A stretch of DNA of 64,000 bases from Metarhizium brunneum (taxonomy: Eukaryota > Ascomycota > Sordariomycetes > Hypocreales > Clavicipitaceae). The position numbers and the translations under genes were made by a program. Position 1 is the first letter of the stretch. The number at the start of each line of letters is the position of its first letter. This document shows positions 10,148 to 21,487 of the stretch, piece by piece. Where the stretch lies: assembly GCF_013426205.1 (NCBI RefSeq), contig NC_089422.1:1736001-1800000 (forward strand), written 5' to 3'. The notes under the pieces were generated by a model. The model did not search any database, was not told the DNA's origin, and saw only the letters and a program-made list of their open reading frames with translations.

Positions 10148-12771
10148 GTTGAATTTTTACGTCTCAGAAGAGAGGGAGTAATCGATTGAATAGAGTAGTT
10201 GTGAAGATGGATCGTGGAGTAATGGATGCTGAGTTTGAAACCTCAACGATTGCGGATATAGCAGTCTTTTTATACTCAGAGGCTGAACGCTGGTTTTCCC
10301 TCGACTTTACGACGCCGACGAACCGAGGTGGAATGACTTGGCAACTTTGACTAATGTTGGCTGACCAACAACCCAAATGCTCCTGTTGGTTTAGAGAGCC
10401 CAGGGTTACATTCATGATGCACGACTAGCTACAAGTTGCATCGAGTCACAAGCCCTTGGTTCGATTTTCTTGAGTGAAGGATTGTAAGTTCTCGGGACAT
10501 TCCAGGTCTGGGACCAATCCAACCGGCGATTACTTCTCATACAGGGTTGTACAAGGTCAAAATGAGGGGCTCATGGCCATCGGCATAAGCAAAGAACCGT
10601 GACCTGGCAGACGGTCTGCATAAGAAGTGGTGTGTGTAGTGACTGAGACTGACGTGAGACTAGAGTTGATAACTAACAAAAAACCCGCATGTATCAATAG
10701 CTCGGAATCTTGAAGTTGTCGGCATTTAGCACATATCCGCCGCGTACTCCGTGGAATTGAATAACATGATGAATATATGCACTATCTGCACGTATCTCCC
10801 ATAGACGGCAAGGTTTCCTGGTATTTTTTCTTAGCGAAACTGTGTTTCCTGGTCGCATGATCCGTAAAACATGCCCGCCAACTACCCCTTGAAATCCTGC
10901 ATTGGTTATAACATGCCGGTTCCATCCATGTCTTATTCGGGAGCTCGGCTACGTCACCGTTGAATCGTCTCAACATTGAACCATGCAACGGCCCTCTACC
11001 CCGCAGACTAAGCAATACGTCTAACCCGAATAGAGACAAGTGTGCTTTGTTATTATCAAAGACTTCCCGTTGGGTGTATAACAATTCCGGAACCGAGCTC
11101 GCTTCTGGCTGCTTGGTTAAGTAACCGCCAGGTATAGTAAGCGGGATTTGACAATTATAAACTCTCAGCGCAATTTAAGAGACAACTTATTTGGGCTAGG
11201 CACTAGTTCATAGTTGACATGAGATTGAAAATAAAAAGGATTCAATAAGACATTACAACCGAGCCTTGCTAGAGTCTCACGAACATGTTCTAGATACATA
11301 GAGTGGGCACGGCATCTTTCGCCTACCATGCACATCTCGTTTAAACACATGGTCGGCCTCGACATCACTGGCGCCCGAGCTCGTCAAGGATTGGGAACAG
11401 TGGGGGCGTTGCTGACACCGCCCATTGTTTTCACTTAAACAGGCTTGTTTATAGGTCGGAGGATGGATTTGGGGAGACAGCACTACCGCAAAGGTCAAGG
11501 GCTTCATAAACCCGGAATCTCCGGCGGTAGGCAGTCACGTTTTGAATGCTAGTTGCGGTTTGAACAAACAGCATTTCAGGGCTACTTGGCTTACTGAAAA
11601 ATCAAGGAGCTTACATGGATTAGTCTGTAGTTGATCGTTGGCTTATTAAACCCGTTACGCGTCCACTTGGTCGCTGACGGGTAAGCCTGCGATGAGAGGT
11701 CATTTTTTAGGACATCTGCCAACTTTGTTGGTGAGGGAAAGGAGACAAGGTATTTCCTCCCTCTTGCAGGTCTCGTTCTCCTGGTCCATTCCCACTAGAT
11801 TTGTAGTGAATCTTTGCGATGTCAATGGCTGTACCACAATCTCTAAAGCAATAGATACCAATCAAGCTGGTTATCTGTAATGGGGGATCTCTTGGAGCCA
11901 GCGCTGGATGTAATTGCGGCTTTGTCGGCGTTAGCACTGCTATCGGAGCAGTCATGTCGAAGCCAGCCGACAGGAACTCTGGAGGCGTGCAGTAGCGCCT
12001 TTTAATCTGACATGCTCAACAAACAGCCGGATTTCAAACGCAGACCGTCACATCAAAGTTCTCCGACGTAGTGTACTATGTAATGCTGTCAGCGCGATTA
12101 CGACGACTGTGCCTGCAACGCGGCGATACCCATATTGAGGATCCCGAATCGGGTACATCCGCACGGCGTCTCACACATCTAACCAGCAGCGGGTGACATG
12201 TACTAGGAATTCGCTCATCCTATAAGGGCGGAGGCATAGGCGATAGTAGTGGTGAGCCCGGTGTCATTGACTTTGGCCACACTAGGATTGGATGCGGGAA
12301 ACTGCCTAGGGTTAGGGTTATGTTTTGTACAAAGAGGACATGGACGGCCCAGGAATCAAACGCCCTGGTTTACTCGTAGATTACCAATCAAAATATAGCT
12401 CACGGCTTCACAATGAGATTAGTTGACCCAACTGCAACTCTCACTCTCCAGTGTTCCACAGCCGACACCTAGCCTTCACGCATGCACGACCAAGAAGATG
12501 TGAGCAACATCTACGCGCGCCGATATACGCCAAATGTAGCCAACGCATTCATCATCACTCTCCGTGCCCATATCCACCCCAGTCCTATAAGAAATATTGA
12601 TCAATAATACCACGACAAAAGTCAAAGCACCGGAAACGCCACAAGAATCCCGGCGTCTCCACATGAACCCCGTCAAGTTTAGACTCGTCGACATGTCATG
12701 AGGACATTCCTCCCCAACCGCACCCATAGCCCGAGGCCGCTCTGTCCAAGCACAGCAACCACATACATCCC
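10148..12771. other. long intergenic region
   Basis: 2.6 kb without a supported gene. The part next to 10148 is the promoter side of the small secreted protein and the last few hundred bases lie upstream of the Zn2Cys6 regulator. It contains a telomere-like run TAGGGTTAGGGTTA at 12307-12320 and a TACTCCGTG near-copy of the dispersed 9-mer at about 10745. ORFs of 60-100 codons here look random. Confidence 0.6.
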
Positions 12772-14223
12772 ATGAGTAGCGACAAGCGAAGACGAAAACC
12801 CGTCAACACCGCCCCCAAGAGCGCAAAGCGGTTCCAGGTCCCCCGCGCCTGCCAACGCTGCAAGTCCCTCCGCCGAGGATGCGAAGAGCGCCGCCCCTGC
12901 GGCCGCTGCGTGCGCGCCGGCGCAGCAGATGACTGCGTCCAAGCTGGCCCGTCGGATCCGTCCCAGACGCCGTCGTCACCCTCGGGCCCGGAATGGGCGC
13001 AGGTGGCCGCCGTCGCCGGCAACCCAACCCTGGTGTCCGAGTGCGCGGCGCTCTTCTTCGAGCACTGCTTCCCTACCATACCCATCCTGACGCCCTCGTA
13101 CATCAGCCGCCTGCAGCAGAAAGCCGCCGCGGACTCCGGCCCGCCCGAGGCGTCGGTCCTGCTGGCCGCCCTCTGCGCCTACGTCCTGCTGCACGTCGAC
13201 GAGCCGCCGAGCGCCCTGCCACGCCGTGACGGCCACTACGGGACGTGGTTGCTAGACACGGCCTCGGCGGCGTACCGGGCGTCCTGTTGGCATCTCCCAC
13301 CCTCTCTGGACACATGCCTCCTCAGCTTCTTCCTGTACGCGGGCCAGACGCGGCTGTCCAGGCATACCCAGACGCTGCTGTTCCTCCGGCAGGCCACGGC
13401 CCTGTGGGATCTAGCCAAGGACCGGCGACCGCCCGCGGGGACGGACACAGACACGGCACGGGAGCAGAGGACGCTGCTGGACAGGCTGTTCTGGGTCCTG
13501 CTGGCCTCGGAGCGCTCGCACGCCATCCGCTACGGCCGCTCCATCACGCTGCATGTGACGCCGGACGCGCCGGATCTAGACGCACACAGGGACTCGTCCC
13601 CGGGGCTCTGCATCCTGGCGGCGCTGTTCCGGCCCATCGACTCGGCCTTCATGGCCGTCGTGAACCGCGAGGCGGCTCAATCGTCGTCGGCCTCTCCCGA
13701 GATGCTGGATGCCGCGGAGCGGTGCGTCAACGCCGCGGTGCCCGCGCGGTTCCCCTTCCGGGACGTGCAAAAGGCCAACCTGCGCATCACGCAGCTCTGG
13801 CTGCGCATCGTCATCTGGCAGCTCCGCCTGCGGCTGGGCCAGCTCACCGACGTGTCGCACCGGCGCAGCCTGACGTACCGGTATCCGCTGGACGTGGCGA
13901 GGGAGCTTGTCCTCTCGACGCGCGACCTTGCCACGCGTGCCATGGCCGTCCATGGCGTCGGCCTGACGGAGAAGTTGTTTGATATCGCGTCGGCCGTGGT
14001 GGACGTCATGGCGGGCATCCCGCAGGCGCCGAGGCTGCCGCATACGGGGGTGGAAGGGCCGCCCGAGGATGATTTGGCCTATATACGCGGCTTGGTGGTG
14101 CGGCTGCCCGGCGGCAAGGACGTCTACGACGGCTTGTTGGAGAGACACCTTGAGCAAGCGCTGCAAAGTCCGCTGCAGAGCCAGGCGGTGCCAAGTCAGG
14201 GGCTTGACGAATCACCAAGATGA
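12772..14223 (+). CDS. Zn2Cys6 transcription factor, likely regulator of the adjacent alpha-glucoside genes
   Basis: Intronless, 483 aa. A basic N-terminus (DKRRRKP) leads to a complete binuclear zinc cluster: Cys27-X2-Cys30-X6-Cys37-X5-Cys43-X2-Cys46-X8-Cys55. A region resembling the fungal-specific factor domain follows (AALFFEHCFPTIPILTPSYI, LLASERSHAIRYGRSITLHV). Such proteins bind CGG triplets as dimers. It ends 110 bp from the end of the convergent permease gene and is followed by a maltase, the same three-part content as yeast MAL loci and the Aspergillus oryzae malP-malT-malR cluster. The assignment as a MAL activator rests on position and domain type; the protein itself was not matched to a named MalR. 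Codon use is strongly GC-ended, as in the neighbouring permease. Confidence 0.85.
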   Translation: MSSDKRRRKPVNTAPKSAKRFQVPRACQRCKSLRRGCEERRPCGRCVRAGAADDCVQAGPSDPSQTPSSPSGPEWAQVAAVAGNPTLVSECAALFFEHCFPTIPILTPSYISRLQQKAAADSGPPEASVLLAALCAYVLLHVDEPPSALPRRDGHYGTWLLDTASAAYRASCWHLPPSLDTCLLSFFLYAGQTRLSRHTQTLLFLRQATALWDLAKDRRPPAGTDTDTAREQRTLLDRLFWVLLASERSHAIRYGRSITLHVTPDAPDLDAHRDSSPGLCILAALFRPIDSAFMAVVNREAAQSSSASPEMLDAAERCVNAAVPARFPFRDVQKANLRITQLWLRIVIWQLRLRLGQLTDVSHRRSLTYRYPLDVARELVLSTRDLATRAMAVHGVGLTEKLFDIASAVVDVMAGIPQAPRLPHTGVEGPPEDDLAYIRGLVVRLPGGKDVYDGLLERHLEQALQSPLQSQAVPSQGLDESPR

Positions 14224-14333
14224 AGGTTGAGATGTGCGCGAGGTGAAATGGGAGACAAATCGTATCACGTTGGCAAAGAACGCCTCCCCAAGAGAAAAAA
14301 TCGTGTTCTATGTATATATATGTATATATGCCT

Positions 14334-16255
14334 CTACACATGGTGCTTCTCCTCACCAGCATACGGATCAACGTGCGTCTTTGCAAACTTGCGCGCCGGC
14401 ACGCCCCTCTCAAACAGCTCATCCAGCTCCGCATACGTCCGTCCCTTGGGCTCAGGCAATCGGAAAAAGACCCAGACCACGGAAAGCAGACAGCTGCCGG
14501 CCCAGAAAAACGCCGTCCTGGCACCCCAGTTCCACGCAGTCGAACTCAGCTGATAATTGGTCATGACGTTCACAAAGATGTTGCTCGCGTTGTACGCGGC
14601 TCTCGCCAGCACAATCGTCTTGTTCTTCAGCCGCGTGCTCGACAGCTCAGAAACGAGCGAATACGTCACCGGTCCCACGGTAAAGTCGTACACAAACGTA
14701 AAGATGATGAGCATTGCGCCAATCGCCCACACCGAGTTGTTATCCGCCGAGAAGGACAGGCAGCCCACGATGACGAGGAGCGCGAATTGGCAGCACAAAC
14801 CGCCAAAGTGAATCTTGCGCCGGCCGACACGGCTCATCAGGAGCCAGGAGCCAGCTGTGCCCACCATGCCCAGCGCATACTGGCCCATGGACAGCGAGAA
14901 GCTGTTTTGGGGGTCCATGCCCGCCTGCGTGAGGAAGTAGGAGAAGTAGCCCATGAGGTTCTGCCCGCCCAGCGTCTGCACGAGCCAGATGCCGATGACG
15001 ATTTCGGAGCGACGCAGGTCCACCCCCTTGAAGCAGTCGACGTAGCTGACCCCTTCTTTCAGCTGGCGCTCCTTTTCATTGGTGTGCTCGATGAGAGCCA
15101 GTGCGGCGTCGGGGTTGAATGCCGTGTGAGAAGGAGATGTGAGGCGCAAGAGAGACGCCTTTGCGGATGCGCGGTCGTTTTTGCGCATGTGCCACCAGGG
15201 GGATCTGCGTAGGCATATTAGCAGGGGGGGTTGGCAAGATCAAGCAACATGGTTTTTTGGGAGGTGTCAGATGATAATGGGGGAAGCATGGGCACATAAT
15301 TTCTGTAAAGATTCGTCCTTGACAAGAAAAGGGGGGAAAGCTGTACAATGTATCCAAGCAGATATATCAAAACGACTTACTCTGGAGCAAACAACACGCC
15401 GGCAAGAATGGGAACAGGCCATACCCACTGCACCGCAAAGGGAATCCTATATGCCCACTCGTCTGTACGTCCATTGGACCCCTTGTTGACGGCTGCGGCA
15501 AAGAACTGTCCAATAACCCAGCACATGTTGATAAAGGTGGTCAGATAGGGGCGCAGCACAACTGGCGCAACCTCGGATGCGTATGCCGGTGTTATACTTT
15601 GAAACGCGCCCCAAGGAATGCCTATTATCCTCATTAGTTTAAAATAGAGAAAGAAAGAAAAGGCATATAAACGGCAATGCAAAAGGTCAAGCATATGCAA
15701 GTCACCGGCAACATTGTCATAAAAAGAAAACTTGAACTTACCACACAACACCTCCCCTGCCACCAGGACCCCGACACTTGGCGCAAATACCAACACAAAC
15801 ACAAATGCAATCATCAGGGCCAAAAACAGGACCATGCTCTTCTTATACCCCCATCTATCAACCGTCCACCCCGCAAGGATCAAGCCAATGATCTCGCCTG
15901 CCCTCGCGCCGTTGGACAAACCAGACTGCCAGGCAGCACTGACGGCGTATTTCTTAGTGGAAGTATTGTACGTGCCGTATTTGCGATTGAACGGCTGCGA
16001 GGCGTACAGGTTCCCCAGCAGGGCGAGGTCGTAACCTTCCATGATGAGGGTGGACGAGAGGAGGACCGACCAGAGGATGGCTTTGGGGTAGAGATGGAGG
16101 GCGGTGCCAAGGGACATGGATTGTTCCGCGATGGCGCCAGACTTGGCTTCTGCTATGAGGCTAGATTTGGGGTCATAGTTGCCATCTTGGTGATGCTTGT
16201 GGTGTTGGGGGCCCTGCACCTTGACGTCCGTGGATGATGGATCGTGAGCCGCCAT
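14334..16255 (-). CDS. MFS alpha-glucoside (maltose) permease
   Basis: Exons 16255-15742, 15621-15381 and 15204-14334; phases 1 and 2 match; 541 aa. Twelve-helix sugar-porter of the major facilitator superfamily. Visible signatures are the first helix with MEGYDLALLGN, WTVDRWGYKKSM between helices 2 and 3, PWGAFQSITPAYASEVAP in the third exon's upstream partner, the PESPWWHMRKN loop after helix 6, ETQ-like IWLVQTLGGQNLMGYF in helix 7, and LPEPKGRTYAELDELFE at the end of helix 12. These match yeast Mal31/Mal61-type permeases, which import maltose and other alpha-glucosides with protons at the plasma membrane. It diverges from the maltase gene, 604 bp away, so the two probably share regulation. 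Substrate is inferred from family and neighbours. Confidence 0.9.
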
Positions 16256-16859
16256 GATGAAAGCTCACGGAGTAAAGGGAGAGTATACTGAGGGTAATCA
16301 GTGGACCAGAATGCAAGTCAACGCCATGGTGATGAATGTAACGTTGGCGGCAGCATCAACCCTTTTTATCCTTACTCTGGAGTGACAGCTCATGAATAGT
16401 GGAGAAGCCTCGTGGTTTTTTTTTCACTACTACGGAGTACTCTCCCGGCCCATGGGGAAATAGTCGTGTGGGGTGCATCGGCTGTTGAGAATCTCGCAGC
16501 TGAGGTTGACAACGTCTAACAGGAGACTCCGCGTGATGCGGCTGGTGACATGGAGGGAGGCGGAGTTCCACGGAGTTGTGGTGATGCTGTGGAGGCAAAG
16601 TGCGGAGTCTCCGCGCGCAAGACATCCTGTTGAGGAAATTATGAGAAATATGCTTCTATTTCGAGCGGAGAGCCCGCCATAGTGAGAGCTAAGGCCGACA
16701 AGGACGCGGAATGAATGTTCAACAACCTACCTGACCATGGTAAAAATTACAAATATATTGGATCAAGGCGCACGAGAGACGAATCTTCTTTCATCTTGGT
16801 TCAAAGCCATATTTTGCCCTCTTCCAACCTGAACCGGGCGGTCACCTTGAGCAATCGAC
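16256..16859. promoter_or_regulatory. shared divergent promoter of permease and maltase
   Basis: 604 bp between the two divergent start codons. Seen in it: a perfect palindrome GCGGAGTCTCCGC (16602-16614), a direct repeat CGGAGTT at 16561 and 16571 (10-bp period), a TACGGAGTA word at 16431-16439 and a TATA-like AAATATATTGG near 16750. CGG half-sites are what Zn2Cys6 dimers bind, and such a factor is encoded in the same cluster. The pairing of factor and site is inferred. Confidence 0.55.
16431..16439. repeat. TACGGAGTA dispersed 9-bp word (representative copy)
   Basis: One of eight exact copies (either strand) found in this window: 1815, 16431, 19533, 20652, 56138, 56242, 56588 and 56902. 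All lie between genes. See findings. Confidence 0.7.
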
Positions 16860-18659
16860 ATGGGTGCTTTCATTCGCCATGAGACGCCCTACTGGAAAGA
16901 GGCAACCTTTTACCAGGTCTATCCAGCTTCCTTCAAGGACTCCAACAATGACGGCTGGGGAGACCTTCCCGGTCTCATCTCCAAGCTGGACTACATATGC
17001 GATCTAGGCGTCGATGTGGTTTGGGTTTCGCCCATTTTCGAATCGCCCCAGAAAGACATGGGATACGATGTTTCCGACTACCAGGCCATCTACGCACCTT
17101 ACGGCACGGTACAAGATGTTGACACACTCGTGAAGGAGTGCCATTCGAGGCACATGAAAGTCATCCTAGACCTGGTGGTTAACCATACCTCGTCTGAGCA
17201 CCCGTGGTTCAAAGAATCGCGGTCATCAAAAAGCAACCCCAAGCGAGACTGGTACATTTGGAAACCAGCGCGGTACGACAAGAATGGCATCAGACACCCT
17301 CCTACCAATTGGCGAGGGTACTTTGCAAGCTCAACCTGGACATGGGACGAGACAACGCAGGAGTACTACCTCCATTTGTATGCCGCCGATCAGCCGGACC
17401 TCAACTGGGAAAATAAGGAGTGTCGAGAGGCCATCTATGACGAAACCATGCGCTTTTGGCTTGATCGCGGGGTTGACGGATTCCGCATCGACACGGTGAA
17501 CAAGTATTCGAAGCGACAAGATTTTGTCGATGCGCCGATTACGGATCCTAGTTCTGATCATCAACCAGCCCCGGAGATGTGGTGTAATGGCCCTAGAATA
17601 CACGAGTTCATCAAGGAGATGAATCGCAAGGTATTGGCTCCATACAATGCCGTTTCTGTGGGAGAGCTATCCTTGACTCCGCACCCGTCTCAGGTTGTCC
17701 CATATGTGTCCGCCGCGGCTAAAGAACTCGACATGGTTTTTGAGTTTTCCGTGATCCGTCTTGGAACGGGCGATGGTTTCGGTGCAAAATATATCTACAA
17801 CCCATACCCTCTCACCAAACTCAAGGACCTCACACAAACATGGCAGTCGTTTATCGAGGGCACAGATGCTTGGGCAACTGCCTTTATAGAAAACCATGAC
17901 AACGGCCGAGCCATATCGCGATTTGGAAATGCTTCCACTCGCGAAAAGTGGCTATCGTCTGGCAAGACCATTGCTCTATGGCAAGCCACTCTCACTGGGT
18001 CGCTTTTCATTTACCAAGGGCAAGAGATTGGCATGGTGAATATGCCTAGGGCCTGGGGCATCGAAGAATACAAGGATATCGAGAGTCGCAACTTTTACGC
18101 CGAGGCAGCCGCGTCGGGTAGTGACGAAAGGGCGCGAGACACCATCAAGGGTCTGCAGATTTTGGCAAGAGACCACTCCAGAATCCCCTTTCAATGGGAC
18201 AGCTCACGCCATGCTGGATTCACCGACAGCGGGAGGCCTTGGATGCGAGTGCACGACAATTACCAGTCGGTCAATGCCTCGCAGCAAATTGAAGACCCGG
18301 AGTCGATCCTAAACTTTTACAAGGCCGTGTTGAAGATGAGGAAGGAGTATCGCGATATCTTCATCCACGGAACCTTCCAGCTGATTGACGCAGAAGACGA
18401 GAAGATTTTTTCATATGTCAAAACATCTAGCCAGCGGGTCAATGAGCGCGGACATCTTGCAAAGGCAGTTGTAGTGCTGAATATGAGCGACGAAGAACAT
18501 GAATGTCCCAGTCTACGAGAGTCGCCGAAGGCCGGCGAGGACGAGTGGCGGTGTTTGATCAGTACAGAAACAGGTATTGCGGGGAGCAAAGCGGATAGAT
18601 GCTCATCGATCGGTGCTTGGCATGGGCGCGTGTATGTCAATTTTAGCTATTATCAATAA
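16860..18659 (+). CDS. GH13 alpha-glucosidase (maltase type)
   Basis: Intronless, 599 aa, no signal peptide, so cytosolic. Begins HETPYWKEATFYQVYPASFKDSNNDGWGD, the classic start of fungal maltases. Catalytic residues are present: nucleophile Asp at about 211 in GFRIDTVNKYS, acid/base Glu at about 269 in SVGELS, and transition-state Asp at about 347 in IENHDNGRAISRF. The residue after the nucleophile is Thr; yeast isomaltases have Val there and maltases Thr, so alpha-1,4 substrates such as maltose are favoured. It would hydrolyse sugar brought in by the adjacent permease. Length is normal (yeast maltases about 580-590 aa). Confidence 0.93.
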   Translation: MGAFIRHETPYWKEATFYQVYPASFKDSNNDGWGDLPGLISKLDYICDLGVDVVWVSPIFESPQKDMGYDVSDYQAIYAPYGTVQDVDTLVKECHSRHMKVILDLVVNHTSSEHPWFKESRSSKSNPKRDWYIWKPARYDKNGIRHPPTNWRGYFASSTWTWDETTQEYYLHLYAADQPDLNWENKECREAIYDETMRFWLDRGVDGFRIDTVNKYSKRQDFVDAPITDPSSDHQPAPEMWCNGPRIHEFIKEMNRKVLAPYNAVSVGELSLTPHPSQVVPYVSAAAKELDMVFEFSVIRLGTGDGFGAKYIYNPYPLTKLKDLTQTWQSFIEGTDAWATAFIENHDNGRAISRFGNASTREKWLSSGKTIALWQATLTGSLFIYQGQEIGMVNMPRAWGIEEYKDIESRNFYAEAAASGSDERARDTIKGLQILARDHSRIPFQWDSSRHAGFTDSGRPWMRVHDNYQSVNASQQIEDPESILNFYKAVLKMRKEYRDIFIHGTFQLIDAEDEKIFSYVKTSSQRVNERGHLAKAVVVLNMSDEEHECPSLRESPKAGEDEWRCLISTETGIAGSKADRCSSIGAWHGRVYVNFSYYQ

Positions 18660-21487
18660 GTTAGTGATCTCAGAGTTGAGACTTCGGGTTAGGCGGCCTG
18701 TATTTCGCCTCAAATCCTTCGTCGATTCACATTGTGTGTTTCGGGAGCCTCCCTCGTGACGTCTCATACCCCAGGCCGCAGATTCGTGAAGGGGTCTAGA
18801 TGCACAGGCACTGGCCCTGAAGTTTGGAGCTAACATTGAATGCGCCCTTCAGCCACAAGACAGCCGGGCAGCTAGCTTGATCCTTCGTTGTGGGTTGGCT
18901 CCATCTTGTTTTCCCAGAAGCTTCCCCAGATGCCCGGGAGGTTGGTTTGATCCGGCCCACTAGCCCGATGTGAGTTCGACGGCTAGACGGCGTTTGGCAG
19001 TCATATCCGACGGCATTTCTTATTGGCCCAGCGCGTTGATGGATGGTTACTGGCAAAGCCAGCAGCATTGGCTGTTGTGTTGTTCAGTAGAAGCAATCAA
19101 TGGAATCGTGTGGGAGCGGCCACCCGTGTAGGAACGGCTAGTTCTTTCGAAGAACTTGTTTCGAATAAACTGGCAAAGCCCGTGAGGAGCCGTGTGGTGA
19201 GGCAGTTGGCAATCTGAGATTTTGATTCCGGAAATTCGCTGATGATTCGTTGGCATGCTGCCACCGCGGCTGAAGCCACCGGCTGCCACGGGCTGCCACT
19301 CAGGCCATCTTCAATTATTCGGTTGGTCAATAGCACCGCTGTTTGGCAGGGACCATGAATCGCGCAAGAGCCATTTGACGCCAATAGCTCGCCCGGAGTA
19401 AAGTCAGCCATTTGAAATACTACCAGCATTTGCCGATGCCGCGCCGCCACTGCAGGTTGGTACCCCTGGGGCGCCAACTTGGTAACCTGGTTGCTGGGTT
19501 TGCTGGTGTTTTGTTGGCCTGCTCTCCGTATGTACGGAGTACTCGGCAGCCTTGGGCACTGACCGCGTGTGGCAATTTACTTCCTGGAAGCGTCATAGCT
19601 CATGGCTGCCCCTAGCAAACCAAGACAGCCGATGTTAGATGTTAGTTAAATGTCAGATGTTAGACGTTGGACGTTGGACGCCGTACGTTGGATCTCTGCG
19701 CTTCGGAAATCACTCCCGAGCCAAACCCGACCGATGACTTTGTGTCGGGTTTGCCTGAGAATTTGACAAATGACGCGGGTACAAAAGAAAAGGCAAGCCG
19801 GGCGAAGACGGGCGAGACGAAAGATTCCAGTTCCCAGAGAGCCAGAATCACCACGAAAATATCAACGAGCCAGACGCGAGGTTCATATTCGATATCCAGG
19901 TAAATCCAGAGTAAAACGGGTCGATGGCTGGGCACAGAGCAAGGTGCAGAAGCGGGGCATGCTTGGAGTTGAGAGAAGGTCACTTGGTCTAGAGCGAGGA
20001 AGGAACGAGCCTGTTCATGCCTGTCCAACTCCCAACTCTTTGTCGCAGCACCATCTTTCATCTATCTCCCATCTCTCATCTCCCGTCTCCAGTGTCCCCT
20101 CTGCCGTCTTCCATTGCTTCCATGCAATATCCTACCTTTTTGTTGGCCGTCCCTGTCTGCAAACATTAAAGTTGGCCGGTGGCTGAGCTGGCTTCTTCTC
20201 TCGTGGGCACCCAAGCAAGTATGTAGTAATGGTGGCACATCTCCACAAACCCAATGCCATGTCTCGCTGGCCCTGGCATCTTGAATACTAACCCTGCTGA
20301 AATGAACTGTCAGTTTTTTGCGACGCTGCCAAATTGCGGTGATGCCACTGCCGACCAACTTCGCACTCACCCAACCTGCATTAGTCAGTTTTTTAAAATG
20401 GTGCCGTTACACATGGGCAAGGTTTTGGACCCAGCCTGTCTTGACATGCCCCTGTCGTGTGGCTAGCCGAGTTCTGTGCGTTGACATGAGCTCGCTTTGG
20501 CACCCGGGGAAGCTGGGGATAGCTGCGGGATCTTCATCTGAAGCCGCAACTTCGCTCGTTGAACAAGGCGTGCAACGACAATGGATCCCCAGCCGCATTT
20601 CGAGTTTGACGTCCAGACGGAGCAAGAGACGTGATGCTGTTCCACACCTCGTACTCCGTACAGCACACTGGTCCCCTCCGAAGACATTCCAGATACGCAG
20701 TAAAATTAGTCCCAAACAGAAACAAAACCAGTCTCGACCACTGATCGTACACGTCAAATTCTGGTCAATTCTCGGCCCCATTTCGATATTGGACCCCCGC
20801 CCATCCGAGGCTACATTCTAAGTCATCAGCTGGGATCGCACCGGCGAAATGGTGGCGCAAGCCAGGGTCGGTTCAGGTGCGCCGCCGACTGGTTAAAGTC
20901 TTCAAGGCTCCAGAGGGTGGCGAGAAAGGCGCTGACCACTTCCATGGTGAACGGTTGAACGGCAAACGGATACTCCGCAGATAGAGCTCAAAGAGCAAAC
21001 CAGAGTCAAGTGGGAAAGCATGGGTAACACAAGCAGCCAAAGCTGTGGCCGGCGGGTATCCGTGTGTTTTATTAATTGACCAACTCTACCAACATACCGG
21101 CAACGACTGCTACTAATGCTTCCCATCTCACATCATATGTGTCTCGCTTTTGTGCATCATTGATTCCGGTGCAGACTCTTCGCCACATGCCTGGTTGACG
21201 GGGGCTTTGCGGCGGCCAAGCTGCGAGGCTTTCTTGTCCCTTTAATTATCCCCCTTGGGCATCCTTTTGCTTCCAACCGCCCAGCATCTCGAGCATGCTT
21301 GTTCTGCCAGACCGTGGTGGAAACTTGGCAGACGAAACGACAGCTTCTGCTACCAACGAGGAATACCGACTGCATAATCGCCGTACGCCGTATAGCTCAC
21401 CAACAACAAACCGCCAAACTACTGTATACAAGTCGACGGAAACCAACTTTCACCGCTAAGCCCAAGTATGCAACTTCTCCTCGTGTC
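18660..21487. other. long intergenic region
   Basis: 2.8 kb with no supported gene. It holds TACGGAGTA words at 19533-19541 and 20652-20660, a degenerate tandem stretch of TTAGATGTTAG/GACGTTG units at 19632-19690, and a pyrimidine-rich run of CATCTCT/CATCTCCC units at 20050-20110. The final 200 bp form the 5' leader of the membrane protein gene; the open frame extends upstream of its ATG, but that stretch reads as leader. Confidence 0.55.

Noticed and set aside
13245..13982. 245-codon plus-strand ORF within the first Zn2Cys6 gene
   Set aside because: Out-of-frame Gly/Ala/Arg-rich reading of the same GC-rich coding DNA; no recognisable sequence.
14310..15212. 300-codon plus-strand ORF opposite the permease
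   Set aside because: Antisense of a well-supported MFS gene; composition is Arg/His-rich and without domains.
12772..18659. Starch-degradation (AmyR) cluster
   Set aside because: There is no secreted amylase or glucoamylase, and the maltase has no signal peptide; an intracellular maltose route fits better.
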